Source: Solanum dulcamara
Lineage: Eukaryota; Streptophyta; Magnoliopsida; Solanales; Solanaceae
Assembly: GCF_947179165.1 (NCBI RefSeq)
Contig: NC_077245.1
Coordinates: forward strand, 45,152,786-45,216,785
Direction of reading: 5' to 3'
Length of the DNA: 64,000 nt
The first letter of the stretch is position 1, and each line of letters starts with the position of its first letter. The notes beneath the pieces were generated by a model, which saw only the letters and a program-made list of their open reading frames with translations, was not told the origin of the DNA and searched no databases. Below, piece by piece: positions 8,653 through 20,416 of this stretch. Made by a program: the position numbers and the translations under genes.

Positions 8653-11600
8653 GAGAACTCTCCAAACGTCGTGACGGGTATGATTCGAGTCTCTTCTCTT
8701 AATTGTTATGTATTGATGGATCCGAGTGCCACTCTATATTTTGTGACTCCTTATGTGGCTGGTAAATTCAATAAAGTTCCTAAATATCTTCGTGAGCCCT
8801 TTTGCGTAGCTACTCCTATCGGTGATTCTGTCTTAGCTGAAAGAGTTTATAGAGGTTACACTATGTCGATCCATCACAAGGACACCTTGGCCGACCTAGT
8901 TGAGTTGGACATGGTCAATTTTGATGTGGTTCTTGGCATGTACTGGCTTTATGTCTGTTATGCCTCTATTGATTGTAGAACTCAGGTTGTCAAATTCAAA
9001 TTCCCGAATGAGTCTGTCATAGAGTGGAGGGGTAGTCCTGTTATGCCTAGGGGTAAGTTTATTTCTTACCTTAGGGCCAGGAAGTTAATCTCAAAGGGGT
9101 GTATTTATCACCTTGTCCGAGTAAAAGATAACAATATTGAGTCTCCATCCCTCGAGTCGGTTCCGATTGTCAACGCGTTTTCGGATGTCTTTCCTGAAGA
9201 TCTGCCTGGAGTCCCTTCGGATAGGGAGATTGACTTTGGGATTGATGTCCTTCCTGATACTCAGCCTATCTCAATTCCTCCTTATAGAATGGCTCCAGCC
9301 GAGTTGAAAGAGTTGAAGGAGCAGTTGAAGGACTTGTTAGATAAGGGATTTATTAGGCCGAGTGTCTCACCATGGGGAGCTCCGGTCCTATTTGTGCGGA
9401 AGAAAGATGGGTCCCTTAGGATGTACATCGACTACAAGCAGCTGAACAAGGTCACTATAAAGAATAAGTACCCTCTCCCCAGAATAGATGACTTATTTGA
9501 CCAACTTCAGGGCGCCACTTGTTTTTCAGAGATAGACTTGAGATCCGGCTATCACCAGTTGAAGGTGAGGGAGTGTGATATTCCGAAGACCACTTTTCGA
9601 ACTCGTTATGGCCACTTCAAATTTTTGATCATGTCCTTTGGATTGACTAATGCCCCCACCGCTTTTATGGATCTCATGAATCGAGTATTCAAACCATATC
9701 TTGATATGTTTGTGATTGTATTCATAGATGATATTCTGGTTTACTCCAAGAGTGAGGAGGAGCATGCCCATCATCTTAGAGTCGTCTTGCAAGCTTTGAG
9801 AGACCAGGTATTGTATGCAAAGTTCTCCAAATGTGAATTTTGGCTTGCATCAGTGGCCTTCCTGAGCCACATTATATCTGGAGATGGTATTCAGGTGGAT
9901 GCTCAGAAAATTGAGGTAGTAAAGAGTTGGCCCAGACCCACATCCTCGATAGAGATAAGGAGCTTCTTGGGTTTGGCTGGCTATTATCGAGGGTTTGTAG
10001 AGGGATTCTCATCCATATCGTCACCATTGACTAAGCTGACTCAAAAGAAGGCTAAGTTCCAATGGTCTGATGCTTGTGAGGAGAGTTTTCAGAAATTGAA
10101 GACCAAGATAACCACTGCTCCTGTTCTAACCTTGCCCGATGGTACATATGGTTTTGTGATTTATTGTGATGCATCCAGAATTGGTTTGGGTTGCATGTTG
10201 ATGCAAAGGGGGAAGGTGATAGCCTATGCTTCAAGACAGCTTAAGGTTCATGAGAGGAATTACCCAACTCATAACCTTGAGCTGGCAGCGGTGGTGTTTG
10301 CGCTTAAAATTTGGCGCCACTACTTGTATGGAGTGCATATTGATGTATTCACCGATCACAAGAGCTTACAATACGTCTTTAGCCAGAAGAAACTCAACCT
10401 GAGGCAAAGGAGATGGCTTGAGCTACTCAAGGACTATGATATAAGCATCCTCTACCATCCAAGTAAAGCTAATGTTGTTGCTGATGCTCTTAGCAGACTG
10501 TCTATGGGTAGCACTGTCCACGTGGAGGAAGAAAAGAGAGAATTGGCGAAGGAGGTACACAAATTAGCCCAATTAGGAGTTCATCTGGAAGAGAATAATG
10601 AAGGCGGAGTTATTGTTCAGGATGGGTCTACATCCTCACTTGTGGCAGAGGTAAAGGAGAAGCAAGACCAAGATCCCGTCCTTCTCCAATTGAAGGGAGT
10701 TGTTCACAAACAAGAGGTAATGGTTTTTACCCAAGGGGGAGATGGTGTATTGCGGTACCAAAATAGATTATGTGTGCCGGATGTTGATGATGTTCGAGAG
10801 AGGATTATGGCCGAAACGCATAGTTCTAGATACTCTATTCATCCGGGCTCTACAAAAATATACCATGACTTGAGGGAAATTTATTGGTGGAGTGGGATGA
10901 AGAGAGATATTGCGGATTTCATTTCCAAATGCCCGAATTGTCAACAAGTGAAGGCTGAGCATCAAAGGCCTTGTGGTCTAGCTCAAAATATAGAAATTCT
11001 GGAATGGAAGTGGGAGATGATCAACATGGACTTTATCACAGGTCTACCGAGGTCCCGAAAGCAACATGATTTGATTTGGGTGATTATGGATAGAATGACG
11101 AAATCGGCTCACTTCTTGGCAGTTAAGACTACTGACACCACAGAGGATTATGCAAAGTTGTATATACAGGAGATCGTCAGATTGCATGGGGTCCCTTTGT
11201 CTATCATTTCAGACAGAGGAGCTCAATTCACTTCCCAATTTTGGAAATCCTTTCAGAAGGGATTAGGTTCAAAGGTGAACTTGAGTACGGCTTTCCACCC
11301 CCAGACAGATGGCCAAGCAGAACGCACCATTCAGACATTGGAAGATATGTTGAGGGCATGTGCGCTTGACTTCAAGGGAAATTGGGACGATCACTTACCT
11401 CTCATAGAGTTTGCATATAATAATAGCTATGATGCAAGCATTCAAATGGCTCCTTATGAAGCTTTGTATGGGAGGAGGTGTAGATCTCCCATTGGGTGGT
11501 TTGAAGTTGGTGAAGCTGAGTTGATTGGGCCTGACCTTGTTCACCAAGCCATGGAGAAGGTGAAAGTTATCCATGATAGGCTAAAGACAGCCCAAAGCCG

Positions 11601-12129
11601 CTAAAAATCTTACACCGATGTGAGGAGGAGAGACTTGGAGTTTGAGGTGGGTGATTGGGTGTACTTGAAAGTATCACCCATGAAGGGTTTCATGTGGTTT
11701 GGAAGGAAAGGGAAGCTCACTCCTCGATATATTGGTCCTTACCATATTTTGAGGTGGATTGGGAGTGTTTCTTATGAGTTGGAGTTTCCCTCGGAGTTAG
11801 CTTCTATTCATCCGGTATTCCATGTTTCGATGTTGAAGAAGTGCTTGGGTGATCCCTCGTTGGTAGTCCCCATTGATAGCGTTGGAATTAAGGATAGCTT
11901 GTCTTATGAAGAGGTCCCAGTCCAAATTCTTGATCGCCAAATTCGCTAATTGAGAAACAAAGAGCTTGCCTCAGTCAAAGTCCTGTGGAGGAACCAATTT
12001 GTTGAGGAAGCCACATGGGAAGCGGAGGGAGCCATGAAATCTAAATATCCACATCTATTCGTGCCTACCGATGAGAATGTTGAAGGTAATGACCATTTCC
12101 TTGACTTGAATTCATTTGTGCCTTTTTGA
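8653..12129 (+). pseudogene. GY1 pol: protease, RT, RNase H, integrase, chromodomain-like tail
   Basis: The frame is open from 8653 to a TAA at 11602-11604. It continues in phase through a second stop at about 11947 and ends at TGA 12127-12129. Counting from 8671, the protease motif is MDPSAT where relatives usually have DPGA (residues 17-22), so it may be damaged. RT shows [11 protein letters not shown] with D353/D354. RNase H shows YCDAS with D500. The integrase has a CPNC zinc motif and a D787, D848, E884 catalytic triad with 35 residues between the last two. The tail reads RYIGPYHIL...FHVSMLKK, then a chromodomain-like VKVLWRNQFVEEATWEAE. The enzymes would copy the RNA to DNA and integrate it. 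RT, RNase H and integrase catalytic residues are intact; the stops sit in the C-terminal tail and at the gag-pol join. Confidence 0.93.
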
Positions 12130-12226
12130 GTTTTGATTGATATTTGTTTGAGAATGTGATTGGTTGAATAACTGAAATTTTGATTGTGATTTGTACCCCG
12201 AGTCCATTCTTGGTTGCTCGTCATTC

Positions 12227-12281
12227 GAGGACGAATAATCCCAAGGGGTGTTGAGGACGAATAATCCCAAGGGGGAGATAA
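12227..12281 (+). repeat. Duplicated polypurine-tract region
   Basis: A 26-bp unit, GAGGACGAATAATCCCAAGG plus a short tail, occurs at 12227-12252 and again from 12253. The second copy ends in AAGGGGGAGATAA (12269-12281), directly against the 3' LTR, and is the functional polypurine tract that primes plus-strand DNA. The upstream copy has a GGGGTG variant. Confidence 0.8.
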
Positions 12282-14753
12282 TGTAACACCCCTCAAAAAG
12301 TTTCCCCTAAGATTCAGGCCTTCTTTGTACACGTGTGGGGCCCATCGTATTTAGTTCGAAGTATGTGCTTGAGTTAAGATGAGTCCCTGAGAAATTAAAG
12401 AGCATTGGAGGTGATGTGGGGTCATAGAGGACCCCTAGGACCGAGCTAAGTCCCAAAAAGGTTCGTCATGGCTAAGTTAGGATGAGTTCGTGTATGGGGT
12501 CGACTTCAAATGGCCCTATCTTTTGAAATACGGAAATATAGGTGGACCACGACTTATTAAATTAAAGGTCGTCGAGTCTTCTTTCCAACGCCACCAAGAA
12601 TGTGAATTTTGGAGTTCGGAGTTGAAAGATATGACGATCCTAAGACGAGCTAGCACGACAGGAATTTCATTTTTTGGCCTGGGTTGCAACTGCTGGGGAA
12701 ATGGCCCTGGCGCTATAAGGGCGCGATGCGCCACTATCGCGCCAGAAACATCCCTCAGTAGTTTGGGCTCTGGCGCGGCGCGCCACTAAAAGTTGTGCAG
12801 GGTTTTTCAGGCCAAATTCCCAGAACTCAGAACAATGGCCTTGGCACTGTAAGGGCGCGACGCGCCACTATCGCGCCAGAAACATGCCTCAGTAGTTTGG
12901 TCTCTGGCGCGACGCGCCACTATGAGGTTTGCAGGTTTTAGGCGTATTTAGCCTGGCGCTGCACTGGCGCGACGCACCACTATCGCGCCAGGTGCATTTT
13001 TAGCCTATTTTCAGAACTTTTGAGGAGGGGTAATTTGGGAACTTACCCAAGTTATATATGTATTGCCATTGGTCATTTTGGGATCAAAATTTCCAGCTCT
13101 CTCTCTCTCTCTAAAAGCCCTAGAAATATCTCTCTCTCTTCTTCTTCTTCTTCTCCATTTCCAACAAAAAGAGTCCAAGAGCTTCAAGATTTGAGTCCTC
13201 CATTGAAGACCCAACACCAAGGTTTTCTTCAAGTCTTCACTAAGGTATGTAAGGCTATCCAAAACATGGGTCAAGTCCACCCATGTGCCCTATTCTTGCT
13301 TTGAGGTTAGATGTTCATGAAAATGGAGTTTCTTGGCATGGTCTAAGTTTAAATGAGTTTTGTCCCCTATGTATTTATTGCTATATGTGTTGATGTTGTT
13401 GAGCTAAGAAGTTCCTAAAACCTTCATGTTAGTATGAGTTGATGGAGATGACTTGTTATTATGTTTTGTTGATCTCTTTAGCCAAGTGATTATGTTGCTT
13501 AAGTCATTTTCCTTAAATGTGTTATTCTATTTGAATTGTTGAGCTACAGTCACAGAGTTGTGATGAGTCTTGAAGAGGTGTCATAAAAGCTTACCTAAAT
13601 GAGGCTTGATTGAGTTAATTGGGGGATAGAATTGACGAGTGGACAAGGTCCTAAATGACACTTGCCATTATGACTTAAATTGAGTTAAGAATGAGGATAG
13701 AATTGATGAGTGGGAAATGTTCCACATGAAACTAGCCGTGAGGGCTTGTTTGAGATGATTGAAGGGAGTCTTATGAGCATAGAGTCATGGGAGGAGTATC
13801 GAACACCAAAGCAGGTAAGAGTATAGTCCATCCTCGAACCCCAGAAACTACGCCGACAACGTAGGTAGGGATGAAACCGTTAAAGTCGGATGCTTCCCAT
13901 GGGATCGAACCGTTAAAGTCAGATGTTTCCCATTTGATTGTCCTGAAATGATAGGACTTGACTAATCGATGGTATCCATGATTAGGGAGGCGTTTATGCC
14001 CTGGCAAGGTATGGACGGACGTGGCAACAACGTCTGATTGTTGTACTATCACAGGCTCATAGGTGATGGTTGTCGGTTAAGAGAAACTTCCATTTAGGCC
14101 TTGATAGTGCTCCGAGTCAGTTGAGTTAAGTGGTTTATGAGTTAGTTCTGTCTAAACTAGTCTTGTTGGACTTAGGACATTTGAGTGAGTTGTCATGTGT
14201 ATATGTATGAGTTGAGATTCTGAGTTGATATTGATGTTTTCTTAATGTGGTTTCATCCCGCCATTTTACATACTCGTACATTCCATGTACTGACGTCATT
14301 TGGCCTGCATCGTTTCATGATGCAGAGACAGGTACTAGAGATCATCAACCGGCGCTCCGTTGAAGATCCACATACACTTCCAGCTAGTTGGTGAGTCCTC
14401 CTAGTTCCCGGAGGATATTGAGCTTTCTTGTACAGTTTTGTTGTCATTTTTTTAGTTTTGATTGTTGGTAGCCATGGACTTGTCATTGGCACCTTTTAGA
14501 CTTGGATAGAGGCTTCATAGACTGGAGTGTGGGGAGGTTGAACGGTTAATTCGAGGAGTCTTATTATATTTGTTGTTGAGTTGATGAATGCTTGGCCTTC
14601 GGCCCTCATATTGCGAATAGTATTTCATTAATTGAGTTTCCGCTAAGAGAATGTGATTGAATGAATGTGTGACTGGACCAGGTGGTTTGCTCGGAGGCCA
14701 AAAATGGCCTTCGGGTGCCGGTTACGTCTAGGGTACCCTCCCGAGGCGTGACA
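12282..14753 (+). repeat. GY1 3' LTR
   Basis: 2,472 bp, TGTAACACCC to CGTGACA. It carries the same internal parts as the 5' LTR: GC-rich units at 12703-12993, TATATATGTA at 13053, CT and CTT runs, and a donor-like site at about 13244. It is followed immediately by the GGAAA target duplicate. Differences from the 5' LTR are scattered and modest; I did not compute divergence. Confidence 0.95.
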
Positions 14754-14758
14754 GGAAA

Positions 14759-16120
14759 CCTTTAAGTTTGAAATATCAGTAACATAAAAAATTTAAAAAG
14801 TTCCTTAGTCACATTGAAACTAAAAATGTAAAAAGCTATATAAACAAGAGGATATGATATCAGCTTAAATGACGGGATGAGAAGGAATAATGTAATAGCA
14901 CATTTCTAGCTAAGACTACATTATTTGAAGTAGAAGAAAATGAATTATGAGTCAACAAGCAAAAGATGCTCTCACGGGCTTTTCGTCAAACTGTTGTAGT
15001 GCACAATTTGTAAATATGATATACACATTGTATATTGTGTGATAATATTTTTACACAATTTTCTTCAACAAACCCATTTCCTAATCACCAATCTATTACA
15101 AAATCTTATAAATTAGGTCACAATTCTTCTACTGTGAGCAGGTAAGCTACAAAACAATGCACAATAAATACACATGATTCAATATATTTATGAAATCAAA
15201 ACATACTCTGGAAAGAAAAATCAAATAGGATCCAAATATTAAAAAATATATATCAGGTATTATTTCAATGGATAGTAAATGAAGCAAAAGAATAAAAGAG
15301 AGTTAAGTAAGAAGGGAATACATTTTATATATCTATTCCGGAAGTTTCTTGAGATTCAACTGAAGTGGAGGAGTTTTGGGCGAGAGGGAGAAATTAGATA
15401 AGGGGGAATGAACTTGAATGTTCTTATTTTGAGAGGAAGATAGTAGGGAATATGGTTGTGTTTTTTTGGGAGTTTTTAGAGGGACATTTGGGAGGGAAGA
15501 TTTAAACAAATAATTATAATCATATTTTAAGTCCCAAATTATTTAGTTATATGTTATATAATTTCTAGTAATATTTATGCATCCAATAATTTTTTTCTAG
15601 AGTTAAATAAAAAGAGTGATGAAATAATTTTTTTAAAAAAAAAATTAATCTCAATAGTAATTGTAAAAATTAATAATTAGCGGATAATAAAATGATAGTT
15701 GAACCAAAAGTTATAATATTTTTAATATTTGTAATAAATATCATTGTTTTAATCATATTTCATGTCAAATGTCTTTTTAAAGTCCTTATGCATCAAATGT
15801 TGTTGTTTTATTACATTTATTTCAAATATCACTAAATAAATATCGTTGTATCTCTATTTTTTTAAACTGTCAGGTTCAAGTCAATGGCTAGTTCTCTGTA
15901 TATAAATTAAAAAAACCAATAGTTGGTCATTAAAAAAATACAAAATAAAAGCATTTTAATTCTCAAGAAACGATATGTTCAAATCTAAAATGTCAATTTC
16001 AAAAAATATTTAAATTAAAAAATAATTATAAAAAGATTATATTTCTTAGAAAAAACTATTATTTCGATATGTTATTTGTTAATGAATTGTGCGCATTTAA
16101 GTTCACTAGACATTTAGATT
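14759..16120. other. AT-rich spacer with no recognised gene
   Basis: AT-rich sequence with long A/T runs and no coding frame of note. A purine-rich block at 15350-15500 resembles the antisense of a CT-rich plant leader, but no gene can be tied to it. Confidence 0.5.
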
Positions 16121-17000
16121 ATATTATATGTTTATTTAAATTATATTTAAAACTTATACCTATAAGTAAGATCCCGTAAAATTAAATCGAACCAAACTAT
16201 ATATGAACATCTAATTACATTAATTAATCAATTAAGATATTATTCTAACAATAGAGATACGAGTCAAATCATAATTCTTGAAGCAATTGTTCATGATAAA
16301 TGTTGTGCGAGTCTTATAAGGTTTTGCTTAAATCCATTTTAAGTAGCCAATTAAATTTTAACTATATAGTTTTTAATTATAAAATTTAAATTATATTTGA
16401 AACTTACAAGTTAATCATATAAAATTGAACCAAATAAATGATCAACACCTAAATACATTAAATTGGCAAAGATGTTGTCTTGGTCGAATAAGTTTGAGTC
16501 AAATAATAATTCTCAAAATACTTGATCAAGATGAACTTAAGTGAAACTTAGTTCAATTTTGTACTTTAAATTTGCTATAATTTTAATTAATCAAAGGAAA
16601 ATTATTAAATATAACCACTGTTTATTCAAATTATATGTAAAACTTATAAGAATGTCTATAAAATTGAATCAAGTCCAACGATGAACACTTTTAAATAATT
16701 ACACTAAAATATGTACATATTGTTTTGATAAAATAGGTTCGAGTCAAATAACAATAAATCTCAAAGTATGATCAAGATGAAACTTTGATTAATTAGTGAA
16801 ATTGATTTTATTAAATTTGATTTAATTATAGTCAAAATTAAGTATATCTAACCTTTTATTTATTTGAGATATATATAAATTTTTCAATTAAAACCTTGTA
16901 AAATTGAATCGAATAGAAATATGAACACACCTCTATTTATACTAACTCAATAAAGATATTTGTCGGATAGAAGAGATCCAAGACATGAAGCATAAAATAG
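16121..17000. repeat. Degenerate tandem repeat, period about 235 bp, four copies
   Basis: Copies begin near 16135, 16378, 16614 and 16850. Each contains an AAACTTATAAG-like block, then AAAATTGAATCGAACC-like, then TGAACAC-like, then AAGATATT and GAGTCAAATAATAATTCTCA-like blocks. Unit order is kept but the sequences have drifted strongly. No coding potential is visible. It may be an old satellite fragment or an expanded piece of a transposon. Confidence 0.6.
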
Positions 17001-17288
17001 TTATGTGATCTCATACTGTGTGATTTTATAATGAAGATTGTTTCTTTAATTTACTTTTTGATCTTATTCTATTTAAATGCTATTTTGATGAGTATTTGAT
17101 TTTATGATACAAGGTAAAAAATTATTTATATAAGTAACCATATCTATCAAAGTGAAGAAATCTCTCAGATAATACATTTACATACATTCTATAAATATTC
17201 ATTTAATTATACAATTTTGTTACAACTAATTTGTCGTGATTATATTAGTACTGTTATCATAATAATTTTAATTGTACTAAGAATTACT

Positions 17289-18029
17289 TAAGTGGCTAAA
17301 AGACTACTATTTTATAATTTTAATTCGTGATAAAAAATGATTAGCTATAAATTTTATCTCAACAATAAATCTATGATTGTATCATTTTATCATGACATAT
17401 AATTTATAGTTATTAAGCCAACTTCTATCACAATTTCTTATATCTTGAAGCAAAAATATTTGTCCAGACACAATATTTTATTTTAAATAATTTATCGTGA
17501 CTAAAAGGTTACTATTGGTACAATAAATTTTAATTCATGGCAAAAATTAGTAATTAGCTATAAAATTTACGATAGCAAAAAAAAAATGGCTATAACATTT
17601 AACTATTGCCATAATTTTTAATAACTTGAAGCACAAATATATTTTTAGCTACAATAGCTTGTTTCAAATAATTTATCATGGCTCAATGGTTACTATTGCT
17701 ACAGTAAGTAACGGAATTTTGTTATAGCGAAAAATATGGCTATATCATTTAACTATTGCAACATTTTTTTATTAGTTGAAGAAAAACAAATTATTTTGCT
17801 ACAACATTTTGTTTCAAATAAGTTCTTGTGGCTAAAAGGTTACTATTGCTGCAATAAACTTTAAGTCGTGGCAAAAATTAATAATTAGCTACAAAATTTT
17901 ACTATAGCAAAAAGTCCATGGCTATATCATTTAACTATTGCCACAATTCTTAATAACTTAGAAGCAAAATATTTTATCTAGCTACAATGTTTTGTTTCAA
18001 ATAATCTATTGTGGCTAAAAGATTACTTT
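17289..18029. repeat. Degenerate tandem repeat, period about 140-205 bp, about four copies
   Basis: Units open with GTGGCTAAAAGGTTACTATT-like sequence near 17291, 17498, 17689, 17827 and 18011. They continue with AATTAGCTATAAAATTT, ATGGCTATA(A/T)CATTTAACT and TTTGTTTCAAATAA. The third unit is about 50 bp short by an internal deletion. The last unit is cut off where a gypsy LTR fragment begins. It is noncoding. Confidence 0.65.
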
Positions 18030-18115
18030 CTAGACGTGGCCGGCACTCGAAGACCATTGCTGGTTCTCAAGCGAACCACTTAGTCCAATCACATTCTATC
18101 AGCGGAAGACTCACT
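18030..18115 (-). repeat. Fragment of a GY1-type LTR terminus
   Basis: CTAGACGTGGCCGGCACTCG onward matches the inverted LTR end seen at 34600-34700 and, in the other strand, the end of the GY1 LTRs. The outermost TGTCACGCC bases are missing and the copy stops after about 86 bp. Confidence 0.75.
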
Positions 18116-18120
18116 TATTA

Positions 18121-20416
18121 TGTCACGACCCAACCTAGGGCCTAGTCGTAACACGGCGATCGAAACCCCGAAGGACTTCAACCAAGCCTCTTGTACATAT
18201 AATAAGCATACATAAGGTAAAGTAAAAGAGGAAACATCATAAGAGAGTCTAAACCATGAATAGCGAATGAAGAATGTCACACGACAACATAGACTCGAAA
18301 TATTTGTCCAACTTGATGCCTCTACTCATGAGCATTGGCGGGGGCTAAGACATGTCCCTAGCTCACCTCAATATAACACATAACAAAAGTCTTTGAAAAT
18401 AATAGTCAACTCGATGACTAGTCCCCGATAAAGGAGGACTCACCGCAAACACCGGCGGATAGAAAAGCTTAACTAGCCATGTGAACGAATATAATCTTCA
18501 ACCTCAACCCCTATATTATTAGACAATATAGGCAAAAAGTATGCATTAGTACGTTGGAATGTACTAAATATGAGGACATGACATGCAACGTAAATTATGG
18601 GATGCAATGGTCAAGTAACACGCATGATAAGATGAGATAAGTAAAGTCATGAGAAAATAATAGTGACCAAAGCATTTGAAAAGCATAATTGAGATCATGA
18701 AAATACATATGAAATTATACATATGTGGATAGGAACCATAACCGACAATAAGATCATGTGAACTATAACATGAAATTCCGATGTTACCCCTACACCGGAA
18801 GAAAGGGAATCTACTTACCAAGGTAGACTCTACCCCGCTAGGCGGGTCATAACTACACTATATGTGGATCCAATAGCTAGGCCATGAAGACAACCTATGG
18901 TGGCACGTAGTTATGGGACAAGAGACTTTATATAAGGACCCCATATTTCGAGTCCCCATCTCAAGTCCACATTCGGTGCTAAGTCAAAAACCACAGAATA
19001 CATACATAGCATACAAATCATAATGACATATATCATAGTCATGATCATAGATTTGAAATCATAGAGTACCTCATTTTCATAACATAAGTGAAATGAGGGT
19101 ATTGTCCTTCCACATTACAAATCATACATACATAGACATAATTCATACTTAGAAATTCATGATCATAGCTTATACTTGAAATTAGGGTAAGACATGAATG
19201 CATGATCAATTGATTTGAAAATAATGAAATTGACTTGAAAACATACATGATCATATACTTTCTATCAGCCCATACATAATTCATAAAGATAATATCATTC
19301 AAAAGTATAAGTGAAAATACTCATAATTAATATCATGAACCCTAAATATCAATGTAGGAGAATTCATGGAAAACTCTTCAATTCAATGCAATAACCATCA
19401 ATTTATATTAAAATAGATTCATAATCATAATTTGAATCATAATTCATGCAATTGGAACAGAGATCATAAAACCCATAAAATACCATACTTTAATTTGATA
19501 GAAAACTTAACAAATTGATTGGGCTTCATGAATGAAAGAATTCATGAATCCATGAATCAAAGAATTCATGAATCCATGAATCAATACCCACATACCTTAA
19601 GTGAGAAAACAAATAATTTGGAAGAACTTGAGAGTTTTGATGGAGAGTTTGAGTGAATTTATTTGAAGTCTTCAATGGAGTCCTTGAAAGTCTTTTGTAG
19701 AGAGAGAAATATTTGAGTTGGGGAATTGTAGAAGAATGAATAAAATTAGAGGTTTAGGTTAATTTATAGAGCTGAATTAGGTCCTAAAAACGTTTAGGTT
19801 CATTAACTAACAATTAGGGGAAAATCTAAAGTGTCCTTACTTAAAACTAAATTCAGACGAAAACCATCGCCCAAGTCCGCGACGCAGAGGTGTTCCCTAA
19901 TAGGCAAATTTTGAGCGAATGAGATTTTGGCCAGATTTTAGCTCGAGAAAAATTGCACTGAACAGGAGAAATTCCACGACTCCTGGTTAGGCGAGCTCGA
20001 TCTCTCTCACCAACAAGTTCGGTGAGTCGCCGATTTCGCCTCTCACATGGGTCTTCAGTCCCTCTCTTTCTTTGAGGCTCTATTGTTTTAGGCGAACTTA
20101 GACATGCTTGCCTTAACCATCCGCGAGTCACCAAGTTGATGTGCCTCTCGCCTTTCTGTGATTCTCTCGAACCCTTTCTTCCAATAAAATTAGGCAATTG
20201 CGATGCAACTTCCCCAAATCGATTTATCGGATCGCCGAACTTTCATTTCTCTCGACAAAGTGTTCAAGCTTTAGGCCTTGATTTCTGATGAGATGAGAGA
20301 GCTAGTGAGGCCTTTGGCGACTCGAAAATAGCTCTTTCCGAACTTCAGATTCCATTTTGCCCAATTTTGTCCCTTTTTTACTTCTTTTCTTTGATGTTTA
20401 ACTCATGATTGATCCT
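18121..20416 (-). repeat. Gypsy-type LTR, reverse strand, split by GY2
   Basis: It begins TGTCACGACCCAACC, the reversed end of an LTR. Its order of blocks (ACATAAGGTAAAGTAAAAGAG, CCAAGGTAGACTCTACC, GTGCTAAGTCAAA) parallels the LTR at 51175-53364 and the forward fragment at 45705-46519. On the reverse strand a TATA-like CTATAAATT occurs near 19768. GY2 inserted at 20417. The outer part may resume at 28966 and end at 29110, where GACTCA|AATTA gives a 4-of-5 match to TATTA before 18121. No internal coding region is attached, so it is probably a solo LTR. Confidence 0.65.
19527..19586. repeat. Short tandem repeat AGAATTCATGAATCCATGAA
   Basis: An approximately 26-bp unit containing AGAATTCATGAATCCATGAA is repeated twice, with palindromic GAATTCATGAATTC-like halves, inside the reverse-strand LTR. 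Confidence 0.6.

Larger units (their letters stand above)
4721..14753 (+). mobile_element. GY1: complete Ty3/gypsy chromovirus (probably Tekay/Del clade)
   Basis: All structural parts are present in order: LTR, primer binding site, gag, protease, reverse transcriptase, RNase H, integrase, chromodomain-like tail, polypurine tract and LTR. Both LTRs start TGTAACACCC and end TGACA. The element is flanked by the direct repeat GGAAA (4716-4720 and 14754-14758), a perfect 5-bp target duplication of a single insertion. Total length is 10,033 bp. The LTRs differ by scattered substitutions, many of them transitions at CpG, and the coding frame has a handful of stops. It therefore cannot make a full polyprotein without suppression. 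Clade assignment is by the long LTR and the chromodomain-type C terminus and was not tested by phylogeny. Confidence 0.95.
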
